Source: Microvirga sp. ACRRW | GTDB lineage: Bacteria; Pseudomonadota; Alphaproteobacteria; Rhizobiales; Beijerinckiaceae | Reading direction: 5' to 3' | NCBI RefSeq assembly: GCF_022346925.1 | Contig: NZ_JAKRNJ010000001.1 | Span: 558,001 to 622,000, forward strand | Length of the DNA stretch: 64,000 nucleotides | Part shown: piece after piece, positions 47,569 to 55,805 of the stretch | Position numbering within the stretch: the first letter of the stretch is position 1 | Layout: the number at the start of each line of letters is the position of its first letter | The notes under the pieces: generated by a model | Told to the model about the DNA's origin: nothing | Databases searched by the model: none | The model's input: the letters and a program-made list of their open reading frames with translations, nothing else | Program-made: the position numbers and the translations under genes

Positions 47569-48813
47569 ATGCGCAAGCCGACGGGACTGGAGCGGCTCTA
47601 TGTGGATTTCGATTCCTTCTTCGCCAGCGCCGAGCAGCACCTGCAGCCCCATCTGCGCGGCAAGCCTATGGGGGTCATTCCCGTCGATTCGGAGCATACG
47701 GGTCTGATCGCCGTCAGCCGTGAGGCGAAAGCCCTCGGGATCAAACGCGGCGCGGTCGTGCGCGACGTGCGCCGGGAGTTTCCGGGCTTCATCTTCGTGA
47801 ATGCGCGGCATGAACGTTATGTCGATCTCCATCGCGAAATCGTGCGGATCATCGGGGACATCGTGCCAATCAAGGCTGTCTGCTCCATCGACGAGGTGGT
47901 CTGCGCTCTTCTACCCTCCGAACAGGCGGAGGGGCTGGCGCTGGGCCAGCGTGTGAAGGACGCCATCACGACCCGGATCGGCCCGACGCTCACCTGCTCC
48001 GTGGGTCTTGGGCCAAACGATCTGCTGGCTAAGATCGCAGCCGAGGCCAACAAGCCGGACGGGCTTGCAGCCATTCACCCGGAGGACCTTCCAGGCCCCC
48101 TGCTCTCTCTCGAACTCACTGATATTCCCGGCATCGCGCGCGGCAACGCGGCGCGCCTCGCCCGCGCTGGCGTCACCGACATGGAAGGCCTCCTGCGGCT
48201 GCAGCCCAAGGAGTTGCGCCGCCTCTGGGGCAGCGTGGAGGGCGAGCGAATGTGGATGGGCCTTCACGGTTACACCGTCGAGCGGCCGGAAACGCAACGC
48301 CGCATGTTCGGCCACGGCCGCGTGCTGCCGGCAGACTGGCGGCATCTGGGAGGGGCATACGCTGCCGCCCGTGTTCTGCTGATAAAGGCTTCGCGCCGCA
48401 TGCGCCGCGCAGGCTTTTCCGCCCGTGCGCTCGCCCTCTGGCTCACCGACAAGAGCAGCGCCGGCTGGTACGGCGAGCAGCACTTCTCGCCGACCTGGGA
48501 CGACCCTTCCCTGCTCGCCTCGTTAAGTCGCCTTTTCCTGCATGCGGAGCGCGAAGACATGCGCCGCAGCCGCAGCGTTCATGTAGCACTCTACGATCTT
48601 GTGCCCATGCAGGATGTCGAGGAGGACCTGTTCGGATATACGGCAGAAGCACAGCTCAAACGCCGAATGGAATACCTGTCTGTGATCGCCGACCGGCTCA
48701 ACACCCGCCATGGGCAGAATCTTCTGCATTTCGGGCCCTGGGTGGACATTCCCGGCGGCTATGCGGGCGCGAAGATCGCCTTCAACCGCATTCCCGACGC
48801 GGAGGATTTCTGA
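47569..48813 (+). CDS. Y-family DNA polymerase (DinB/Pol IV-like)
   Basis: 414 residues. Catalytic Asp in LYVDFDSFFASAEQ, the S-I-D-E pair in AVCSIDEVVCALLP (motif with two carboxylates), helix-hairpin-helix region LELTDIPGIARGNAARLARA, and little-finger domain in the C-terminal third. The spacing differs from canonical Pol IV (extra LFGYTAEAQLKRRMEYLSVI tail), so it may belong to a divergent alphaproteobacterial DinB branch. Performs translesion synthesis. Its LexA box suggests damage induction. No imuA or dnaE2 partner is adjacent. Confidence 0.92.
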   Translation: MRKPTGLERLYVDFDSFFASAEQHLQPHLRGKPMGVIPVDSEHTGLIAVSREAKALGIKRGAVVRDVRREFPGFIFVNARHERYVDLHREIVRIIGDIVPIKAVCSIDEVVCALLPSEQAEGLALGQRVKDAITTRIGPTLTCSVGLGPNDLLAKIAAEANKPDGLAAIHPEDLPGPLLSLELTDIPGIARGNAARLARAGVTDMEGLLRLQPKELRRLWGSVEGERMWMGLHGYTVERPETQRRMFGHGRVLPADWRHLGGAYAAARVLLIKASRRMRRAGFSARALALWLTDKSSAGWYGEQHFSPTWDDPSLLASLSRLFLHAEREDMRRSRSVHVALYDLVPMQDVEEDLFGYTAEAQLKRRMEYLSVIADRLNTRHGQNLLHFGPWVDIPGGYAGAKIAFNRIPDAEDF

Positions 48814-48847
48814 GTTCTCCGCGTCGAGTTTATTCAATTAAAGCAGC

Positions 48848-49735
48848 TTAAGCCGCAGCAGCCTTCGGCTGCACCTCGGCCATATAATCCTCCATCAGCG
48901 TCTTGGAGATATTGCCGGGGGTGAAGGTATAGGGGCCGACCTCTGCGACAGGCGTGACTTCCGCCGCCGAGCCGGTGATGAAGCACTCGTTGAAGCTCGA
49001 GAGTTCCTCCGGCATGATCCGGCGCTCGGTCACTTCGAGGCCGCGGCGCTTGGCGAGATCGATCACCGTGCGGCGCGTGATGCCGTCGAGGAAGCAATCG
49101 GCCAGCGGCGTGTGGATCACGCCATCGCGGGTGAAGAAGATGTTGGCGCCGGTGCATTCGGCGACGCGGCCCTGCCAGTCGAGCATGAGCGCGTCAGCAT
49201 AGCCCTTCCGCTCCGCCTTATGCTTCGAGATCGTGCAGATCATGTAGAGGCCTGCAGCCTTCGCGGCCGACGGCGCGGTCGCCGGATCGGGACGGCGGTA
49301 TTCCGCCATATCGATGCGGATGCCCTTCATCTTCTGGGCCGGATCGAAATAGCTCGGCCATTCCCAGGCGGCGATGGCGAGGTGGATTTTGTTGGTCTGA
49401 GCGGCAACGCCCATCATCTCCGAGCCGCGCCAGGCGACGGGGCGAAGGTAAGCGTCCTTCAGCCCGCTCTTTTCCAAAACCAGACGCTTGGCGGCGTCGA
49501 TCTCGGCGACCGTATAGGGGATCTCGAAATCGAGGATCTGTGCGGACTTCTTCAAGCGCTCGGAATGCTCGGTCGACTTGAAGATCTGCCCCCCATAGGC
49601 GCGCTCACCCTCGAATACGCTCGATCCGTAATGGAGGCCGTGCGAGAGGACATGGAGCTGCGCATCCTTCCAGGGTACGAGCTGCCCGTCGTACCAAATC
49701 CATCCATCACGTTGATCGAAGGGGGTCGCGGACAT
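48848..49735 (-). CDS. ilvE: Branched-chain amino acid aminotransferase
   Basis: 295 residues, class IV PLP aminotransferase. It has the HVLSHGLHYGSSVFEGERAY opening with substrate-binding Tyr/Arg, VAWRGSEMMGV, the internal lysine in TISKHKAERKGYADALMLD region and GRVAECTGANIFFTRDG with the phosphate-binding Glu/Thr. It makes Val, Leu and Ile from the keto acids with glutamate. Start at 49735 (MSATPFD); the frame to 49816 continues into the control region of the divergent MarR gene. Confidence 0.95.
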   Translation of the reverse strand: MSATPFDQRDGWIWYDGQLVPWKDAQLHVLSHGLHYGSSVFEGERAYGGQIFKSTEHSERLKKSAQILDFEIPYTVAEIDAAKRLVLEKSGLKDAYLRPVAWRGSEMMGVAAQTNKIHLAIAAWEWPSYFDPAQKMKGIRIDMAEYRRPDPATAPSAAKAAGLYMICTISKHKAERKGYADALMLDWQGRVAECTGANIFFTRDGVIHTPLADCFLDGITRRTVIDLAKRRGLEVTERRIMPEELSSFNECFITGSAAEVTPVAEVGPYTFTPGNISKTLMEDYMAEVQPKAAAA

Positions 49736-49834
49736 CGTTTTCTCCTTAACTGCCGACCTTTGTGGCAAACCGGGGCCGTGTAATTTCCGGTCGCTTCCAT
49801 GGCATTTGGGTTTCATTCATTTCACGAAAGCGGC

Positions 49835-49880
49835 TTGACGAGTAACAATCGTCCTGAGATATGTCAACAAGGCTGACATA
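49835..49880 (+). promoter_or_regulatory. Promoter and palindromic operator of the MarR-response regulator-kinase operon
   Basis: TTGACG (49835-49840), 17-base spacer, GATATG (49858-49863). A perfect inverted repeat TATGTCA-N7-TGACATA (49860-49880) overlaps the -10 and ends seven bases before the MarR ATG. The placement is that expected of an autorepressor site. Confidence 0.75.
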
Positions 49881-49887
49881 AAATTGG

Positions 49888-50415
49888 ATGAGGACGTTGC
49901 CAGACGCGATCCCGGCTTTCAAACGGCAGAGCCTCGACAGGGACATCCTGATCGAGACGCCCGCCTATGATCTGATCGAGCTGTTTTTCTTCGCCTATCG
50001 CGACTTCGTCAGCGATCCGGACAGGATCCTGGACGAATACGGCTTTGGCCGGGCACATCACCGGGTGCTGCACTTCGTCAGCCGCCAGCCGGGGCTGACG
50101 ATTGCCGAGCTGCTCGACATTCTGAGGATCACGAAGCAGAGCCTCAACCGGGTGCTCAAGGAGCTGATCGAGAAGGATTTCATCGAAAGCCGGATGGGCA
50201 CCGCCGACCGGCGTCAGCGGCTTCTCCATGCCACGCCGCAAGGGCATGATCTCGCCCTGAAGCTCGCCAAGCTCCAGACCAGGCGGATCATGCGGGCGCT
50301 GGCGGACGCGGAGCCCGAGGCCAAGGAGGCGATCACCCGCTACCTTCTATGCCTCATCGATCCGGATGACCGCGAGCATGTGAAGCAGCTCGTATTCGGG
50401 CCGGACAAAACCTGA
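49888..50415 (+). CDS. MarR family transcriptional regulator (PetP-like)
   Basis: 175 residues. Winged helix: AHHRVLHFVSRQPGLTIAEL, LDILRITKQSLNRVLKELIE, FIESRMGTADRRQRLLHATP (wing with the D-R-R-Q-R-L MarR hallmark). It is the first gene of an operon with a response regulator and a kinase and diverges from ilvE; this order matches the petP-petR locus of Rhodobacter, linked there to cytochrome bc1 expression. A perfect palindrome over its promoter is a likely operator. Confidence 0.93.
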   Translation: MRTLPDAIPAFKRQSLDRDILIETPAYDLIELFFFAYRDFVSDPDRILDEYGFGRAHHRVLHFVSRQPGLTIAELLDILRITKQSLNRVLKELIEKDFIESRMGTADRRQRLLHATPQGHDLALKLAKLQTRRIMRALADAEPEAKEAITRYLLCLIDPDDREHVKQLVFGPDKT

Positions 50416-50456
50416 TAAAGCAGAGGGCCTTTTACAATCTAAGTGCCCCGGAGCCC

Positions 50457-51176
50457 ATGGAAGCGACCCGCATCGATATCCCCGATCACGCCCCCCACAT
50501 TCTCGTGGTGGATGACGACCGGCGTCTGCGCGATCTTCTCACGCGCTTCCTGTCCGAAAACGGCTATCGCGTGACGGCGGCCTCCAGCGCGGCGGAGGCG
50601 CGCTCCATCGCCGGGAGTTTCGTGTTCGACGCGCTCGTGCTCGATGTGATGATGCCGGGCGAGACCGGCTTCGAATATGCGCGCAGCATCCGCACCACCT
50701 CGCAGGTACCGATCCTGATGCTCACCGCCCGGTCCGATACATCCGACCGCGTCACAGGGCTCGAGATCGGCGCGGACGATTATCTTTCGAAGCCCTTTGA
50801 ACCGCGCGAACTTCTGCTGCGCCTCGGCAACATCCTCAAGCGTGCAGTCCCGGTCGTGGGTGCATCGAACGGCGATGTTCCCGAGACAGTGCATTTCGGC
50901 CCCTTCTCCTTCCGCTTCGACCGTGGTGAGTTGCGGCGCGGCGACGAGGTCGTGCGCATCACGGAACGCGAGCGTGAGATCCTGACGATCTTAGGTTCGG
51001 CAACCGGCGACAACGTCCCGCGCGACGCGCTTGCCGGCAACGGCGCCGCCGCGAACGAGCGCACGGTCGACGTGCAAATCAACCGCCTGCGGCGCAAGAT
51101 CGAAGTGGATCCCGCCAATCCGCTTCTCCTGCAGACCGTGCGCGGGATCGGCTACCGACTCGTGATCGACCGATGA
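50457..51176 (+). CDS. OmpR-family response regulator (PetR-like)
   Basis: 239 residues. Receiver domain with acidic pair VVDDDRR, phospho-Asp in LVLDVMMPGETG, T in MLTARSDTSD and K in LSKPFEPREL. The DNA-binding winged helix ends NERTVDVQINRLRRKIEVDP and GIGYRLVIDR. It overlaps the next gene (histidine kinase) by four bases (ATGA). With the MarR gene upstream, the pair resembles petP-petR. Target genes unknown. Confidence 0.95.
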   Translation: MEATRIDIPDHAPHILVVDDDRRLRDLLTRFLSENGYRVTAASSAAEARSIAGSFVFDALVLDVMMPGETGFEYARSIRTTSQVPILMLTARSDTSDRVTGLEIGADDYLSKPFEPRELLLRLGNILKRAVPVVGASNGDVPETVHFGPFSFRFDRGELRRGDEVVRITEREREILTILGSATGDNVPRDALAGNGAAANERTVDVQINRLRRKIEVDPANPLLLQTVRGIGYRLVIDR

Positions 51177-52540
51177 AGATTGGCGCAGCCCTCAACTATG
51201 CACCACTCGATCAAGGGGTGCGCTGGCTCGGCAAGTTCCTGCCGAAGGGGCTTTATGCGCGTGCGCTCATCATCATCATCGCGCCGGTGATCCTGCTGCA
51301 ATCCGTCGTCGCTTACGTGTTCATGGAACGGCACTACGAATTGGTGACGCGGCGCCTCTCCTCCGCCGTTACTGCCGATATTGCGGCGCTCATCCAGATC
51401 TACGAGAGCTATCCGCAGGACCGGGAGGCGACTACGCTCACACGGATTGCCTCCGAGAGCCTCCAGCTCGACGTGGACATTCTGCACAACACGGATCTGC
51501 CGCCGCCAGGGCCAAAGCCATTCTTCTCGGTTCTCGACGAGACGCTCTCCAACGAACTGCGTCGCCAGATCGACCGGCCCTACTGGCTCGATACGGTCGG
51601 GCGCTCGAACTATGTGGAAGTCCGCATCAAGCTCAACCAGGACACCGTGATGCGCGTGCTGGCGCGGCGCAGCCAAGCCTATGCGTCGAACTCACACATC
51701 TTCCTCGTCTGGATGGGCGGCTCGTCATTCGTGCTGCTCGGCATCGCGATCCTGTTCCTGCGCAACCAGATCAGGCCGATCCTGCGTCTTGCGGAAGCGG
51801 CAGAAGCCCTCGGCAAGGGACGCGAGATCGAGTTCCGTCCGCGCGGCGCGCGCGAGGTGCGCCTAGCCGGTCATTCCTTCCTCGAGATGAAGCGGCGCAT
51901 CGAGCGCAACATGGAACAGCGCACGACGATGCTCAACGGCGTCAGTCACGATCTGCGCACCATTCTCACGCGCTTCAAGCTGTCGCTCGCGCTCATGCGT
52001 CAGACGCCCGAGGTCGAAGACCTCAAGCGCGACGTGGACGAGATGAGCCGCATGCTGGAAGGCTATCTCGCCTTCGCGCGCGGCGAAGGCGGTGATGCGG
52101 GCGAGATCGCCTGCGAAACGGATTTGCGCCAGCTTCTGGAAGAAGCGCAATCGGATGCGGAGCGCCAAGGCCATGTGACGGAGCTGGAAATCAAAGGCGA
52201 CCCGATCATCATCGTGCGCCCTGATGCTTTCCGCCGCCTTCTCTTCAACCTCGTCGCCAATGCCGCACGCCATGGCGACCGGATCGAAATTTCCGCCAAT
52301 CACGAAACGCGCTGGCTCACCCTGCATGTGGACGATGACGGCCCAGGCGTCCCGGCCGACATGCGTGAGGAAGTGTTCAAGCCCTTCGTGCGCCTCGACG
52401 AAGCGCGCAACCAGGACGAAGGTGGCTCGGGTTTAGGCCTCGCGATTGCCCGCGACATTGCGCGCTCGCATGGCGGCGACATCACTCTGGGCGAGAGCCC
52501 GCTTGGGGGCTTGCGCGCAACGGTGCGGCTGCCTGCCTAG
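51173..52540 (+). CDS. Sensor histidine kinase (EnvZ-like)
   Basis: 455 residues. Two membrane helices (ALIIIIAPVILLQSVVAYVF and IFLVWMGGSSFVLLGIAILF) flank a periplasmic domain of about 130 residues. Then HAMP (LRLAEAAEALGKGREIEFRP), phospho-His in LNGVSHDLRTILTRFKLSLA, N box LLFNLVANAARHGDRIE, G1 DDDGPGVP and G2 GGSGLGLAIARDIARSHGG. Partner of the response regulator with which it shares a four-base overlap. The periplasmic sensor has no recognisable ligand motif. Confidence 0.95.
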   Translation: MKIGAALNYAPLDQGVRWLGKFLPKGLYARALIIIIAPVILLQSVVAYVFMERHYELVTRRLSSAVTADIAALIQIYESYPQDREATTLTRIASESLQLDVDILHNTDLPPPGPKPFFSVLDETLSNELRRQIDRPYWLDTVGRSNYVEVRIKLNQDTVMRVLARRSQAYASNSHIFLVWMGGSSFVLLGIAILFLRNQIRPILRLAEAAEALGKGREIEFRPRGAREVRLAGHSFLEMKRRIERNMEQRTTMLNGVSHDLRTILTRFKLSLALMRQTPEVEDLKRDVDEMSRMLEGYLAFARGEGGDAGEIACETDLRQLLEEAQSDAERQGHVTELEIKGDPIIIVRPDAFRRLLFNLVANAARHGDRIEISANHETRWLTLHVDDDGPGVPADMREEVFKPFVRLDEARNQDEGGSGLGLAIARDIARSHGGDITLGESPLGGLRATVRLPA

Positions 52541-52554
52541 CATTCTTCAAAGAA

Positions 52555-52590
52555 TGTCATCCCGGATCGGCTTCGCCGTCCGGGATGACA
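52555..52590. repeat. REP-like palindrome
   Basis: Perfect 12-base inverted repeat TGTCATCCCGGA/TCCGGGATGACA around a 12-base loop. Same core as the repeats at 3372-3476. It sits between converging genes (kinase and csaA) and could also act as a weak terminator. Confidence 0.75.
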
Positions 52591-52594
52591 CTTA

Positions 52595-52948
52595 TCAATA
52601 GAGCCGCCCGCCCACCGGCACATTCTTGTCAGGGCGAATAAGCATTACGTCGCCGTTCGCGTCCGGCACACCGAGCGTCAGAACCTCGGACATGAATGGG
52701 CCGATCTGACGCGGCGGGAAATTCACCACAGCGAGCACCAGCGAACCGACGAGTTTTTCCATCGCGTGGTTCACCGTGATCTGCGCGGAGGAGCGCTTGG
52801 TGCCGATCTCAGGGCCGAAATCGATGGTAAGCTTGTATGCGGGCTTGCGCGCCTGCGGGAAGGGCTCCGCGGCGGTGATGCGCCCGACGCGGACGTCAAC
52901 TTTCATAAAATCGTCGAATGAAATCGTCGGCGATTGTACCTGATCCAT
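52595..52948 (-). CDS. csaA: tRNA-binding protein CsaA
   Basis: 117 residues, full length. EMAP/OB-fold: ISFDDFMKVDVRVGRITAAE, KPAYKLTIDFGPEIGTKRSS, QITVNHAMEKLVGSLVLAVV, NFPPRQIGPFMSEVLTLGVP. CsaA binds tRNA and has secretion-chaperone activity in other bacteria. The start at 52948 is the family's; MTIKRGI upstream is not needed. It follows a TetR-type gene at 17 bases, so may be co-transcribed with it and proC. Confidence 0.95.
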   Translation of the reverse strand: MDQVQSPTISFDDFMKVDVRVGRITAAEPFPQARKPAYKLTIDFGPEIGTKRSSAQITVNHAMEKLVGSLVLAVVNFPPRQIGPFMSEVLTLGVPDANGDVMLIRPDKNVPVGGRLY

Positions 52949-52965
52949 AATGCCCCTCTTGATCG

Positions 52966-53667
52966 TCAAATCGCGGCTGCGGGATTGTCCGCATCGCCCT
53001 CATCCGCTTGGCGGCGCTCGCGCCGCGCGGCACGGCGCCCTTCCCTCAGCGCACGTCCGACAGCGCGCAGGGGCGCAGTGAGGCGGCGCAGGTCTTCCGC
53101 GCCCTCGATCACACGCTCGCCACGCCGCAATTCGCGGTCGAGACGCGCCATGGTCTTGGCGAGAGCTGGATCGTCATCGTCGAGCCAGGTGCGCATGGTA
53201 TTGGAATAGACGAGCACCGCACCTTGCAATTTAAGCACGCCAAGCGAGCCCTCCGTGCCGATGCCCGCAGCCGCCAGCATGAAGCGCATGGAATTGACGG
53301 CCACCTGATGAAGAGCACTTAGCGAGAGCGGATCGAACTGCATGTCGCGCGAGATCCGCCGGAGCGCTTCCTTGTAGGGCTCTAGCGCATCGAAGCGGCG
53401 CATGATTACGTCGAAGATGCGCTCGCGGGCAGGCTCTCCGGCGAGATCGTCCGTGGTCTCCTCCAGCACCTTGCGGTCGATCTGGCGAGAAAGACCGCCG
53501 AGCACCGCGCCTTTGGAGGGAAAGAGATCGCGGAACTCCGCCAGCGTCACGCCTGCCTCCTGCGCGACATCGGTGATTTCGATCTCGTTCCAGGCGCGCG
53601 TGGCGGCAAGCCTCATGAGGGCGTCGATGATGGCCTTGCGCTTGTCGAACGGGGCTTCCACCGTCAT
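52966..53667 (-). CDS. TetR/AcrR family transcriptional regulator
   Basis: 233 residues. Start at 53667 behind AGGAGA. Helix-turn-helix: AIIDALMRLAATRAWNEIEI, TDVAQEAGVTLAEFRDLFPS, KGAVLGGLSRQIDRKVLEE. The ligand-binding domain is helical; the C-terminus is a basic tail (RALREGRRAARRERRQADEG) unusual for the family. The longer open frame to 54066 is a shadow of proC. It lies 56 bases downstream of proC and 17 upstream of csaA. Confidence 0.92.
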   Translation of the reverse strand: MTVEAPFDKRKAIIDALMRLAATRAWNEIEITDVAQEAGVTLAEFRDLFPSKGAVLGGLSRQIDRKVLEETTDDLAGEPARERIFDVIMRRFDALEPYKEALRRISRDMQFDPLSLSALHQVAVNSMRFMLAAAGIGTEGSLGVLKLQGAVLVYSNTMRTWLDDDDPALAKTMARLDRELRRGERVIEGAEDLRRLTAPLRAVGRALREGRRAARRERRQADEGDADNPAAAI

Positions 53668-53723
53668 GGCATTCTCCTGAACATGCAATCCGCCCGATTG
53701 ATCTAGGCGCGCGAAGCGTTCTG

Positions 53724-54551
53724 TCAGCCCGCAAGCTCTTCCGCACGGCGCTTGGCCGCAGCGACAGCCTCGCGCATGAGGCTCTTGAGACCGTCCGGAT
53801 CCCGCATGAGCACTTCGAGCGCTGCCGCCGTGGTGCCACCGGGCGAGGTCACGTTCTGGCGCAGCGTAGAGGGCGGCAGATCGCTCTGGAACAGAAGTTC
53901 GCCCGCTCCCGTCACCGTGGCGCGCGCAAGACGCTGCGCGAGTTCGGCAGGTAAGCCTGCGGCTGCGCCCGCTTCCGCGAGGCACTCGACGAGATGGAAT
54001 ACGTAAGCCGGGCCGGAGCCGGACACAGCCGTCACGGCGTCGATAAGATCCTCGGACGGCAACCATTCGACGATGCCGTTGCTCGACAGAAGCGCATCGG
54101 CCATGAGGCGCTGCTTCTCGCTCACCTCTGCGTTGGTTGCGGCACCCGTTGCGCCGCGTCCGATGCTGGCGGGCAGGTTGGGCATGGCGCGCACGACGGC
54201 GGAGGCCGCAGGAAGCCTGCCTTTCAGATCGCCGATGGTCTTGCCGGCGAGAATCGAGATGATGAGCGTCTGCGGGCCGAGATAGGCGTTCAGCGAAGAC
54301 GCAGCATCGTCCAGCATCTGCGGCTTGACGGCGAGCACGAGCACATCGGCAGGCGATGGATTAGGGGGATTGAGCGCAATCCCCTTCTCCGAGCAGAAGC
54401 GTGTCATTTCGTCGGAGGGGCGCGGATCGATGACCGTCACGCCGGAAGGCTTCATGCCGACCTTGAGCCAGCCCTCCAGCATGGAACCGCCCATCTTGCC
54501 GGCGCCGACGAGAATGAGGGAGGAAGGCAGGTGCTGAGCATCGGTGGGCAT
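53724..54551 (-). CDS. proC: Pyrroline-5-carboxylate reductase
   Basis: 275 residues. NADPH-binding LILVGAGKMGGSMLEGWLKV and the conserved AVSGSGPAYVFHLVECLAEA, then VTSPGGTTAAALEVL, the proline-reductase signature. Last step of proline synthesis. Normal length. Operon order YbjN-proC-TetR-csaA is common in Hyphomicrobiales. Confidence 0.97.
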   Translation of the reverse strand: MPTDAQHLPSSLILVGAGKMGGSMLEGWLKVGMKPSGVTVIDPRPSDEMTRFCSEKGIALNPPNPSPADVLVLAVKPQMLDDAASSLNAYLGPQTLIISILAGKTIGDLKGRLPAASAVVRAMPNLPASIGRGATGAATNAEVSEKQRLMADALLSSNGIVEWLPSEDLIDAVTAVSGSGPAYVFHLVECLAEAGAAAGLPAELAQRLARATVTGAGELLFQSDLPPSTLRQNVTSPGGTTAAALEVLMRDPDGLKSLMREAVAAAKRRAEELAG

Positions 54552-54646
54552 GAAAAGGATTCCGGCATGTGAATGAAGCGAAGGCCGCTACTATTCACAA
54601 GCCCCCCTGCCCTGTCGAGGCTCGGATATTGTTAAAAGGCTTAGGC

Positions 54647-55147
54647 TTAGGCTTCGCCCTCGGTCTCGAACAGCACGCTGTCGAGCGCTTCGCGGGCCGA
54701 CTTGCCGGCCCAGATCACGAACTGGAACGCCTGGAAGTATCGCTCGCAAGCCTCAACTGCCACGCGCAGCATGGTCTCGCACTGGCCTTGCGTCGGATCC
54801 GCGCCGCCCGCCAACAGCAGGGAATGGCGGAACATCACCACGTTCTCCGAGCTCCACAGGTCGAAATGGCCGACCCAGAGCTGCTCGTTGATGTAGGAAA
54901 TGAGCTGCAGCACGTCCTGACGGCGGCGCTCCGGAACCTTCAGGTCGAAGGCGCAAGCCACGTGGAGCGCCTCCACATCCTCGATCCAGGTGAAGGCGAT
55001 ATCGTAATCGGCCCAGCGCCCAGCCACGGAGATCGACATTTCGTCAGCTTCCGCACGGTCGAAAATCCAATGACGCAGGGAAGCGAGCCGCTCGACAACG
55101 TCGAGAGGATGTTCCAGGCGGTCGATTTCGAAGTGATGCTGAGACAT
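54647..55147 (-). CDS. YbjN domain-containing protein
   Basis: 166 residues. YbjN fold: RHWIFDRAEADEMSISVAGR, WADYDIAFTWIEDVEALHVA, CAFDLKVPERRRQDVLQLIS, YINEQLWVGHFDLWSSENVV, acidic C-terminus LDSVLFETEGEA. In plants and bacteria relatives are linked to protein folding or type III chaperone-like roles; the bacterial function is not established. First gene before proC, probably co-transcribed (95 bases apart). Confidence 0.92.
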   Translation of the reverse strand: MSQHHFEIDRLEHPLDVVERLASLRHWIFDRAEADEMSISVAGRWADYDIAFTWIEDVEALHVACAFDLKVPERRRQDVLQLISYINEQLWVGHFDLWSSENVVMFRHSLLLAGGADPTQGQCETMLRVAVEACERYFQAFQFVIWAGKSAREALDSVLFETEGEA

Positions 55148-55392
55148 GGCGATCCAAAAAACTTATTGGCCTGAATTATGGTAAACATAGTCAGACAATA
55201 ACATTTATTAATTCAGGCAATAACTGAAAAGAACTTCCCGAATACATCGAGGCATTCAGGATTCTTATCACGTCAGACCCGAATCAGCTCATGAATCACA
55301 GTCTTAGATTTTGACTCTCGCCACAATGCGCCTTCCGAACCTGTCCACAACAGGAGGGATGCATTGGAAGCAGAGCGGCCTACCCCAAACGG

Positions 55393-55671
55393 TTAGGTGG
55401 CAGAGGGTTTAGCCTTGCCGGACTGGGCGAGCTTTTCTTCCAGGGCCTTCAAGCGGGCTTCCAGGCGCTCGTTCTCAGCGCGGGCGGCCAGCACCATCTC
55501 GCGCAGCACCTCCACCTCCTCGCGGGTCGCCACGTCCATGTCCTTGACCAGGCGCTCGAATTGGCTGCGGACGACGGTCTCCACCTCTCGCCGGACGCCC
55601 TGCGCGGCGCCAGCGGCATCGGTGGCAAGACGGGCGAGTTCATCGAAGATCCGGTTGGAGGATTGAGTCAT
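55393..55671 (-). CDS. ubiK: Ubiquinone biosynthesis accessory factor UbiK family
   Basis: 92 residues. RIFDELARLATDAAGAAQGV, then EVETVVRSQFERLVKDMDVA, TREEVEVLREMVLAARAENE and RLEARLKALEEKLAQ: a helical protein with a C-terminal coiled coil, typical of BMFP/UbiK. Accessory protein for the membrane ubiquinone-making complex. It diverges from lgt, the conserved alphaproteobacterial arrangement. Confidence 0.93.
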   Translation of the reverse strand: MTQSSNRIFDELARLATDAAGAAQGVRREVETVVRSQFERLVKDMDVATREEVEVLREMVLAARAENERLEARLKALEEKLAQSGKAKPSAT

Positions 55672-55805
55672 GTCTGGAAATCCACAGCATCGGGAGGCTT
55701 AAAGCCCAGGAAAGGCAGATGTGGGCGCATTTGGCCGAAACTGCAACAGGGTTGACGATCTCCAGCCGCCGGGTCCAATGGCAAAATGTTCAACGAAGGG
55801 CCGCC

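Noticed and set aside
53668-54066. N-terminal extension of the TetR frame into proC
   Set aside because: The true TetR start with AGGAGA is at 53667; the extension is Arg-rich shadow sequence within proC.
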